Made by a program: the position numbers and the translations under genes. 64,000 bases of DNA from Nitzschia sp. pyKryTriq1 (Eukaryota; Bacillariophyta; Bacillariophyceae; Bacillariales; Bacillariaceae): contig OY101124.1 in the NCBI GenBank assembly GCA_956465555.1, positions 1,302,001 through 1,366,000 on the forward strand, read 5' to 3'. Position 1 is the stretch's first letter, and each line of letters opens with the position of its first letter. The notes under the pieces are model-generated. The model saw nothing but the letters and a program-made list of their open reading frames with translations. It was not told where the DNA came from and did no database searches. Positions 46,077-54,827 of this stretch are shown here, piece after piece.

Positions 46077-49000
46077 ATGGTGAGAAAGCGCTTGGACGAC
46101 CGCGTTCGAACGCTGATCGAGCAAGGAGTCGTCAACAACGAACGTTCTCTCCTCGTCTTGGTGGGAGACTATGGCAAAGACCAGGTACCGAACCTTCATC
46201 AAATCCTTAGCAAGACTTCCCTCCAGACTAGGCCGAATGTGCTATGGTGCTACAAGAAGGAACTGGGATTCTCTACCCACCGCAAGAAGCGGATCAAAAA
46301 GTTGAAACGAGACAAATCTAGGGGCTTGACTTCGGGCACTGCCGATACCGCCGACAACTTTGAGTTGTTTATTTCCTCGACGGATATCAATTGGTGCTAT
46401 TACAAGGACTCTCATCGCGTGCTTGGAACGACTGTTGGAATGTTGGTCTTACAGGACTTTGAAGCTTTGACCCCGAACCTCATGGCGAGGACGATCGAAA
46501 CGGTGCGAGGAGGTGGACTGGTCGTGTTCTTGATGCGAACAGTCAAATCTCTAAAACAGCTCTATACCATGACCATGGATGTCCACTCCCGCTATCGTAC
46601 AGAATCAGCAGGAGATGTCGTCCCACGGTTCAATGAGCGTTTTATTCTATCGTTGGCAAAGTGCCACAACTGTCTGGTCTGCGATGACGAATTGAATGTG
46701 CTGCCCGTCTCAAGGAAAGCTTTGATGGGCTTGGTTCCCGAAAAGATCGAAAAAGGAGATGCGGGCGAAGTCATCATTCGTGAGTCGGTAATGGATCAAG
46801 AGCTTAAAGATCTGAAGGAGTCTCTTTTCGACACTCCCCACGTAGGTGTGCTGGTGGATCTGGCCAAGACCGTTGACCAGGCAAAAGCTCTATTGGTATT
46901 CCTGGAAGCATGTTCCGAGAAGACAAACATGGCCTCCACAGTAGCCATGACTGCGGCCAGAGGACGAGGGAAATCAGCAGCAATGGGTCTATGTTTAGCA
47001 GGTGCCATCTCTCTTGGCTATTCTTCCATGGCAGTCACGGCACCGGAACCAGAAAATCTTGTTTCTGTGTTTGATTTCCTCTGCCGAGGACTCAAAGCGC
47101 TGAAGTATCAAGAGCACATGGACTACAGTATTACCTATAATACGTCCTCAGGACGAGACGCGATCAAGTGCATCGTTGCCATTCACATCCACCGAAGTCA
47201 TCGCCAGGTTATTCAATACATTCCTCCCCATGAGACAGACAAGTTTTCTTCAGCCGAAATTGTTGCGATCGACGAGGCCGCGGCAATTCCTCTTCCTATT
47301 GTGCGTGCACTGATGCATCAACCTAATCGTCTCTCTTTCCTAAGTTCCACGATCAATGGATACGAAGGTACCGGTCGAGCGCTGAGCCTGAAACTCATCA
47401 AAGAACTTCGAGAGAGCAAAGGCGGACGTCAGGCTGAGCTCAACGCTGCGACCGCTGCAGCTAGTGCCATTTCTGGTCCCAAATCTAGAAAGGGAGTAGC
47501 AAAGGTCCACGAGCAACGATATCGAGCTGCAGCTGATGCTGCGGAGGGTGATCGTCTGTCGGGGCCGTTGAGAGAAATTGAACTCAGCACCCCCATTCGA
47601 TATGCCGAAGGAGATGGCGTCGAAAAATGGATGAATAATCTGTTATGTCTCGACTGTGGCTCAAGCTCTCAACTCAAGTTGAATGGTGGTGCACCAGCTC
47701 CGTCGGATTGTGAGCTATATAGCGTTGATCGGGATGCACTCTTTTCGTATCACAAGCTTTCAGAGGCATTCCTGCAAAAACTCATGGGGCTCTACACAAG
47801 CGCCCACTACAAGAATACACCGAATGATCTTCAAATGTTGTCTGATGCCCCAGCACACTCTGTGTTTGTACTATTGTCACCTTCGGCAGAGAAAGATTCA
47901 AATTCACTTCCAGACATCTTGGCTGTGGTGCAAGTTGCTTTGGAGGGCAAGATTTCCAGAAAGGCCGTTGATGCCCAACTGGCAAGAGGCCATCGATCCG
48001 CCGGTGATTTGATTCCGTGGACGATCTCCCAGCAATTTGGGGATTCGAAGTTTGCCCAATTGAGTGGAGCAAGAATTGTTCGCATTGCGGTTCATCCGTC
48101 GGTTCAATCTATGGGCTATGGATCACGTGCCGTCGAGCTACTCTACCGCTTTTACAACGGTGAAATGGTATCGCTGGCCAACCCTGAAGAAGGAGAAAGT
48201 GACAACGACGACAGTGCTGATGAAGATATATCGGAAGAGGAACAAGGAACTGATACTGAAACCGCACCAAACGGTGCCGATGGCAACACAAAACTCAAGC
48301 GAATTCAATCCGAGAAGCTTGCACCTCGGAAGGAGCTCCCACCACTGCTGCTTCCTCTTACTGAAGTTGAATCACCACGTTTGGACTGGATTGGTACATC
48401 CTTTGGTTTGACGGCTTCCCTTCAGAAGTTTTGGAGTCGGGCTGGAATGCGAATGTTGTACCTCCGCCAAACAAAGAACGAGCTGACGGGAGAGCACTCT
48501 GCGATTATGGCACGTGCCTTGCCCAAGACCTCTGGTGTAGACGACGTCTGGCTTGATGCGTTTGTTGGTGATACCAAACGCCGACTCATTGCTCTCCTTG
48601 GGGGTCCATTCCGCAGCATGGAAATCAAGCTGGCCATCTCTACTTTGGAGGGAATGGATGATGTTGCAACTAGCAAAAACGCTGATAGGATCGGAAGTGG
48701 ATCCGGGAAAATCGATGCTGACGAGTTGGGTTATTATTTGACAGCTCATGACCTCAAACGATTGGAAATGTATGGTCGCAATCTCTGTGACCACCATCTG
48801 GTAACTGATCTGCTGCCTCCTGTTGCTCGCTTGTATTTTACTGGGAGGTTCGGCCCCGAGTTTAAGCTATCGAGCGTCCAGGCTGCCATTTTGTGTGGTA
48901 TTGGAGTCCAGAACCGTGACGTAGACGAGCTCACGAAGGAATTGGGACTTCCTGCCAATCAAGTGTTGGCAATGTTCAACAAAGCGATTAGAAAGATTTC

Positions 49001-49430
49001 GATTTCTTTCAACACAATTGTTGAAGAGAAGGAAACGGAAGCCCTTCTCGGCGGAGAAAAACGTCTCAAGATTCAGAAGTCTGTCGAAGGTATGCGAAAT
49101 GTCGCAGAGAAGACTCTCGAGGAAGACGCAGCAGCGGCCGCTAAGGATGCTATGCAGGTTTACAACAGCGACAAGATGCTTCCACCAGAAATTGCGAACG
49201 ACGATACTCTCATGCAGTATGCAATCAAGGGGTCAGATAAGCAATGGAACGAAGCGCTTGATGGCGAAATAAATGAAGCCGGTACGGTGTCAATCAAAAG
49301 CGTTCGGGAAAAGCGCAAGCTTGTGGATACCGAAGACTTTGAACATGAAGCCAAACATGAATCTGGGAAGTCCAAGCCTGGCAATAGCAGCAAGAAGAAG
49401 AAGACAAAGGGCAGAAGAAAATCGACCTAA
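46077..49430 (+). CDS. NAT10: RNA cytidine acetyltransferase NAT10/Kre33
   Basis: Single exon, 1117 residues, a little longer than human NAT10 because of acidic inserts. It makes N4-acetylcytidine in 18S rRNA and tRNA in the nucleolus, using ATP and acetyl-CoA. Visible parts: the N-terminal DUF1726-type domain (NVLWCYKKELGFSTHRKKR), the RecD-like helicase domain with Walker A TAARGRGKSAAMG (about 291-303) and VAIDEAAAIPLP, the GNAT acetyltransferase (ARIVRIAVHPSVQSMGYGSR, about 665-684) and the C-terminal tRNA-binding part (LYFTGRFGPEFKLSSVQAAI), ending in a Lys/Arg-rich nucleolar-type tail (KKKKTKGRRKST). Its stop is only 27 bases from the stop of the convergent ABC1 kinase gene. Confidence 0.97.
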   Translation: MVRKRLDDRVRTLIEQGVVNNERSLLVLVGDYGKDQVPNLHQILSKTSLQTRPNVLWCYKKELGFSTHRKKRIKKLKRDKSRGLTSGTADTADNFELFISSTDINWCYYKDSHRVLGTTVGMLVLQDFEALTPNLMARTIETVRGGGLVVFLMRTVKSLKQLYTMTMDVHSRYRTESAGDVVPRFNERFILSLAKCHNCLVCDDELNVLPVSRKALMGLVPEKIEKGDAGEVIIRESVMDQELKDLKESLFDTPHVGVLVDLAKTVDQAKALLVFLEACSEKTNMASTVAMTAARGRGKSAAMGLCLAGAISLGYSSMAVTAPEPENLVSVFDFLCRGLKALKYQEHMDYSITYNTSSGRDAIKCIVAIHIHRSHRQVIQYIPPHETDKFSSAEIVAIDEAAAIPLPIVRALMHQPNRLSFLSSTINGYEGTGRALSLKLIKELRESKGGRQAELNAATAAASAISGPKSRKGVAKVHEQRYRAAADAAEGDRLSGPLREIELSTPIRYAEGDGVEKWMNNLLCLDCGSSSQLKLNGGAPAPSDCELYSVDRDALFSYHKLSEAFLQKLMGLYTSAHYKNTPNDLQMLSDAPAHSVFVLLSPSAEKDSNSLPDILAVVQVALEGKISRKAVDAQLARGHRSAGDLIPWTISQQFGDSKFAQLSGARIVRIAVHPSVQSMGYGSRAVELLYRFYNGEMVSLANPEEGESDNDDSADEDISEEEQGTDTETAPNGADGNTKLKRIQSEKLAPRKELPPLLLPLTEVESPRLDWIGTSFGLTASLQKFWSRAGMRMLYLRQTKNELTGEHSAIMARALPKTSGVDDVWLDAFVGDTKRRLIALLGGPFRSMEIKLAISTLEGMDDVATSKNADRIGSGSGKIDADELGYYLTAHDLKRLEMYGRNLCDHHLVTDLLPPVARLYFTGRFGPEFKLSSVQAAILCGIGVQNRDVDELTKELGLPANQVLAMFNKAIRKISISFNTIVEEKETEALLGGEKRLKIQKSVEGMRNVAEKTLEEDAAAAAKDAMQVYNSDKMLPPEIANDDTLMQYAIKGSDKQWNEALDGEINEAGTVSIKSVREKRKLVDTEDFEHEAKHESGKSKPGNSSKKKKTKGRRKST

Positions 49431-49457
49431 TATGATATTATAGTCTATGTGTGGGTT

Positions 49458-52204
49458 TTAGTTTATGCTCTCTTCGAATACAGTAGACGCAGAACTGCTG
49501 TCGCCATCAAACTTTGGAGGTGGAAGGCCAAACATGGCCCGCAAGGATCGACTCAGCACGCGCTCGCCTAATCGCGCCACAATCTCGTTGGCCGTTTTCT
49601 GGATCTTGGGCTCCTGAGATAGCTTCCGGACAATCGGAACATATTTGGAGACGTCCGTGTCGGCTCCCCCGCCCAAAAGAGAGATTACTCGACTGAAGCG
49701 CTTCATGGACGGTGTTAATTCGGGCAAAACTCCTTGTATCTCGTCTTGGAAACTGTCTTCTCTATCCAGCAATCGTTGCAACGATCGAATGGCTCTGGCG
49801 GCGCCCACCTCATCTCGAATTGTCAAGGCACTTGCGGCCTTGAATATGTACTCAAGACTCTCCGCACCTAAGCTGTCCGCTGCTTCAACGATCTGCTGCG
49901 ACAAATCCTGTAGCAAGGGTTCTCCTTCGTCGCTCGTTAGGTAGTCTGTCAAAAGATCTAGCGCTTGTGATACATCATATCCGCTTGAGTCCTTGGCTTC
50001 GTCCAAAAGCCCCTCCAAACGATTCCATCGGATTCGCCCATCGCTCGTGAGTGCCAGACCCCGAAGTGCTTCCTGCAAGTCAGGTTGCGGGTCCGTCAAG
50101 ACACGACTGGCCACATACGGATAAGCCTCACTGATAATACGTGATGTTGGGTCGACCTGCAAGATAAAAAGCGACAGACAACATGGAAGTTCCGTTAGAC
50201 TTCATTCTCCAAATGATGACAAGCATCAATCGTGATGAAGACAAGCGTCAATCGTGATGAAGGCATCAAAGACGTACCTGGATCGCCAATCCTTCCAAAA
50301 CGCCCAGACACCGGATGATAGCAATGTAAAAAGGTGGCAAGGAAAAAGGATACGTGTACATGATGTCACCAAGCTTGTTGACAACATTCTTGAAGTTCAA
50401 TTCCGATATTTCAGCGTTCAGGACATCGGGAAGAGCTTTCTCCAGTGCTACCTCGATAGGTTTCACATCCGTTCCTTCTGGGATGAATCCCAACTTTTGA
50501 TACACTCTCACAAGCGCTCCCCAATCTCGATTGACAATGTGCACCACAGCCAACAAGAATCCGTTACGTTGAGCCCGTTCGGCATACGACATCATACCGA
50601 AATCCAGATAACACAAGCGCCCATCTTCACAGGCTAGCAAATTGCCAGCATGGGGATCTAAATCAAAATACAGATGATGATATTAATAAAGCAACAATGA
50701 AAAGTGAGAACAACGAGCCAAAACAACGGCGAAGACATGTGGCGTGTCAACGATGATTAGTAGCCTACGGGTACAGTACCGGTACGGTACAGTACAGTAG
50801 TTCGTTCATCTCACCTGCATGAAAGAACCCATTTTCGAGAATTTGTCGCAACGAACACTGGACCAAAGTGTCCACCAACTTTTTTCGATCCAGACCATAT
50901 TTGTCCAAGCTCGCTGAGTCTGTCAAACGAAAGCCATCGACCCACTCCATGACCAGCACTTTGCGAGTAGTCAAATCCGAATAGATCTTTGGGACAAACA
51001 CGTCCTGCACACTAGCATACAACTCATTGAATCTCTGGGCGTTGGCAGCTTCCGCGATATAATCAATCTCACGATAGATCAAGTCACCGAAATCATCAAT
51101 GATACTCTGCACATTAATGTCCCGCTTCAAGAAACGAAAGATTTCATTGTAGATGCCTGACCACCACCTCAAAATGTACAAGTCCAGAGCAACAATCTCT
51201 TCACACCGGGGTCGTTGGATTTTCAACGCTACCAGGTCATCATTTGCCCTGAGACGGGCCTTGTAGACTTGCCCAATAGAGGCCGCTGCAATCGGTTCTT
51301 CTTCCACAAGTTCAAAGACATCATCAAATTGGACACCTAGTTCCTCCTCCACAGTGGCCAAGGCCAGTTTATTCGAAAAGCGTGGCACGTCATCTTGTAG
51401 CTTTTGCAGTTCCTCCAGATACTCACTGGGCAGCAAATCCGGTCGGCTAGCTAGGGCTTGCCCGGCCTTGATAATGGCGGGTCCCAGTCCAGAAATTGCC
51501 TTTAAGAGTTGCTTGGCGCGTTGCTTCCGATTGTTTTGTATGCCTACTGCTGCGTCCCAGACGACACCCGCGGCCCACCATCCCAACGGCCCGGCAATCT
51601 GAACGTTTCGAACAAACCACTTGGTCGGTTGTCGAAACAAGAGCTTTTCGGCTGCCTCGGGATCATATTTGACGAGTGGCTCCGCGATTTTGACGCCCCT
51701 ACGAAACGCGTACCGAGTAATGACATCACTGCCATCCAACAATCCATTGGCCCACAAGTTGTCGGGTACCAAGGACAGGTCTGTCATCGTCATGGATACC
51801 ATCGTCATGTTATTATTATTATTATTCGAAGAAGAAGCAGCAGCAGCAGCAGAAGAGGCGTCTCGAAGCCTTGTCGTGGGAGGCGCCAAGGCATCGCTGT
51901 TTTCATCCGTGAATTGCTCCAATAGAAGTTTGGCTTTGGTCAACCGAGCCGATTCTTCCTTCTTCTTCTTCTCTGTGGTCGTGGCAGTGGTACGAGTACT
52001 CGTAGTAGTGGCGACTGTGTCTTTCTCCCTATCTACAGCGACGGCCCATAATCTCGATGGTTGCTGCGAACGATAGCTACTACCGGTAGTAGCACCGGGG
52101 GGCTCGGGGATAAGAAAGGCAAACACCGTCGAGGAAAGCACTACTACTAGCAGTAACGCCCACCGAGAAGTAACGCCGATAAAAGAAGAATTGGATCGTT
52201 TCAT
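49458..52204 (-). CDS. ABC1/UbiB-type atypical kinase, plastid-targeted
   Basis: Exons on the minus strand: 52204-50815, 50657-50278, 50156-49458; 822 residues. ABC1K proteins act in prenylquinone metabolism and stress responses in plastids and mitochondria. Key motifs: KAGQALASRPDLLP (about 246), the Ala-rich loop AAASIGQVYKAR (about 308-319), VALKIQRP (about 326), FHADPHAGN spanning the first splice junction (about 460-468) and YLDFGMMS (about 482-489). The N-terminus has a signal peptide (ALLLVVVLSSTVFAF) whose Ala-Phe junction suggests the plastid. A Thr/Ser-rich spacer follows. Both introns fall in or next to conserved motifs, and splicing restores DPHAGN and GLAIQVDPTSRI exactly. Intron 2 carries a 22-base tandem duplication (50219-50262). 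Confidence 0.94.
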
Positions 52205-53886
52205 GTTATTGATATTTCTTCTCTACAGAAGGAAAATGAAAGTATCTAGTCTCAGCTTTATCATATCGAACAATAATGATGTCAACAACAACGCCAAGAC
52301 AGGTTGTTGGAGCTTGGTCGGTCGGTGGGAAGAAGGACGAAGAAGCAACGACCAGCTGGCGCAGCGGCCGGGCACAGCAGGCAGGGAGTGCCCATACCGC
52401 GTACCGGTACGAGTATGGTACGAACTGGTACGTGTAGAGAGGGAGATCTTTGAGGATTTTGTTGAGTCACATCCGGGTCTCTTGAGGAAGGAAGCGTTCG
52501 CACCGACCAGCGATGCAGGCGACACTCTGTAGCCATCAGCTGACGTACTGACTGATTTTGGGGTCCTTTTCGATTTTGGGGGATTTTCAAGGGGAGCAGG
52601 CTTGAAGACCACAGACAGTTTCTACCTACAGTACTCACTGACCAGAACTCCTGATCCAGGCATACAAGCCCCCCACCAGTGGCCAAGCTCCCTGTTACAA
52701 ATAACATCACACCGAAGGACATCACATCGTAAGGAGACCAATCCTAAAAGAGCCTTGGAGGAAGTTCCAGACTTGAAGTACGAAAATCCAATTGTGCTTT
52801 GTCCATGTTTGGCACTGCCTGGCTTGATTGTGATGGACTACTAGTTGTGGAAAACTCATCAATTCCCGTCGGATCATACTATCACATAAACAACCTTCAC
52901 CAAATTTGCATCCCTTGCGACATTGAAGACTACATATCTCCCTATTTGGAGAAAGACAACCGGAAAGGATACCACAGATTCCGTCGATTTGCCAACAAAA
53001 TGAGTGCTCTCGCAAAACAAGCAGCCCGCGCAGGCTTCCAACCTACCAGCAGCCTACAGCCCAGCAACACGAAGTCAAGCTCCTCGCCGCCTTGTTGTTG
53101 TTGCGTGGCGACGACGTCACGCGATCACGCGTTTCCCCCATTCCCCCCTCAAATTGCCGCTTATCGCCAAATGTTGCATATTTTGCCGCGAGAGCGACGA
53201 TCTTGTTCCTCCAGCTCCGTGGCTTTTCCAGCAACGGCATGCGCTGTGAATAAATGAAGCTTGGTAATGTCAAATGCGATCCGACATTCACAGACGAAAA
53301 TCGGGCAAGTGCAAGGATCGCCCGTTGGCCCATCAGGACATTTAGGGCAGATGTTCTTGCTCCCTCTTCCACCACCCCGGACACATGGTGTACCACCAGT
53401 CAACCTGATTTTCCCGGCCGCTCCAGTAAGTCTACTTTCCCTTTTTTGGTTGACTACTTTGATCACTAACTTTTCACTTGATTTTCCTCTTTTTAAAAAT
53501 GAAAAAAGGAGGACAGATGACAGACGAGTTGTCGAATCGTCCGACTGGTTCGTGCGTTGTCGATTTAAACTCTTATACAGCCATGTATGTTTATTCAATG
53601 TAAAATCTCCAATGCTTTTTTCCTTACCGTATACTAACACACGCCTGCCAGCCCAATTAGTTGAAAACAGGCGATAGGTTTTGTGCGTTGCTTGCTTGCT
53701 TGCTTGCTTGCGTACTGGAGTATTCCAATTCTAACTTTGACCAAGACAACAAGACGACCGACTGAACCTCGTTTGGTGGTAATACACAACGGTCTCTTTC
53801 GTTCTGCACTTGGCATCTCTCTCTCTCTCTCTCTAGAGTCGTCCCCGGCAAAACAAACACAACAACTTACACACACAACATTGAAA
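52205..53886. other. Long region without an intact gene; cysteine-rich open frames
   Basis: No gene I can support in 1.7 kb. Open frames on both strands between about 52720 and 53640 contain Cys-rich peptides (ICSLQCRKGCKFGEGCLC and CPKCPDGPTGDPCTCPIFVC on the minus strand), which could be remains of a gene or transposase-type sequence, but no family is recognisable. GACGTCAC occurs at 53113-53120. The end has (TTGC)n at about 53690-53711 and (CT)n at 53816-53833. Confidence 0.4.
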
Positions 53887-54659
53887 ATGCAACGTTATCT
53901 GGAACAAGACGCTGACGGTGGTGCCCAATACGATTATTCGGATGATTTAAATGCTAGCGTAGCGTGCCCGTCTTGGGCGCCCATCGTTGGTTTCACCGGC
54001 ATTGCTTGTGCTGTGTGTTTTGCTAGTGAGTATTCGAATAGTTCACGTGGACGAGGAAGAGCATTGATAGACATTGCCGACGGTTTGCCTGTTTGGTTAT
54101 TCGGCGTGAAGCTCATCGTTTCTTCTCCCTTTCCTCATCACTCGTAGACTTTGGTGGAGCGTATGGTACAGCAAAGGCTGGCCTCGGAATCATGTCCATG
54201 GGAATTCGATCACCTGAATTGCTGATGCGAAACATCATCCCAGTGGTCATGGCGGGTGTTCTAGGCATCTATGGTTTGATTGTTGCTGTCATTTTGAATG
54301 GAAAGTTCAGTGTGCCCGAACAAGGAGGTTACGCCACGTACAGCCAGTATTCGGCCTTTTCGCACCTGGCCGCGGGACTCTGTTGTGGTTTCACCTCGCT
54401 AGCGTCGGGAATTGCCATTGGTATCTCAGCAGATGCTGGAACACGAGCGATTGGAGCTCAATCGCAAATGGCGGCGTCATGGAAGAAAATGGGCTTTACA
54501 GGAGATGCTGGAGGCCAAGCCGATGGTGGTGGTGACAACCTGTTTGTGGCCACTGTTTTGATTCAAGTATTTGCTTCCAACTTGGGGCTTTACGGACTCA
54601 TCGTGGCGCTTATCTTGACGCAACAGGAATACTCGTGCAGTTCCTCAGACAACTACTAG
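53887..54659 (+). CDS. V-type ATPase proteolipid (c-type) subunit lacking the usual glutamate
   Basis: Exons 53887-54025 and 54148-54659, phase 1; 216 residues. Four membrane helices in two hairpins match V-ATPase proteolipids: GAYGTAKAGLGIMSMGIRSP, IIPVVMAGVLGIYGLIVAV, a Gly/Ala-rich third helix (CCGFTSLASGIAIGISADAG) and the fourth helix VFASNLGLYGLIVALIL. In active c subunits the fourth helix reads F-A-E-A-L, with Glu carrying the proton. Here Ser190 and Asn191 take the Glu-Ala positions, and the second helix also has no acid where c'' subunits carry one. The protein has a longer acidic N-terminus than standard c. It may be a structural or regulatory ring member. Confidence 0.88.
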
Positions 54660-54827
54660 AGATTTTAAAAAACCTCGAGTGAGGCGAGCGATAGAGACAT
54701 TTCAATATACTGTACTTTATGTTCGCTCTTTGTCTCCTGGAGACGAAACATCCCCACATTGCTATGCATATCCAAGTTACCATTGGGTAATTGCATTATT
54801 ATTATTTGAGTACTAGCTAGCTGTTGC

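Noticed and set aside
51509-52076. Plus-strand frames opposite the ABC1 kinase N-terminus
   Set aside because: Shadows; the minus strand carries the conserved kinase motifs and consistent splice sites.
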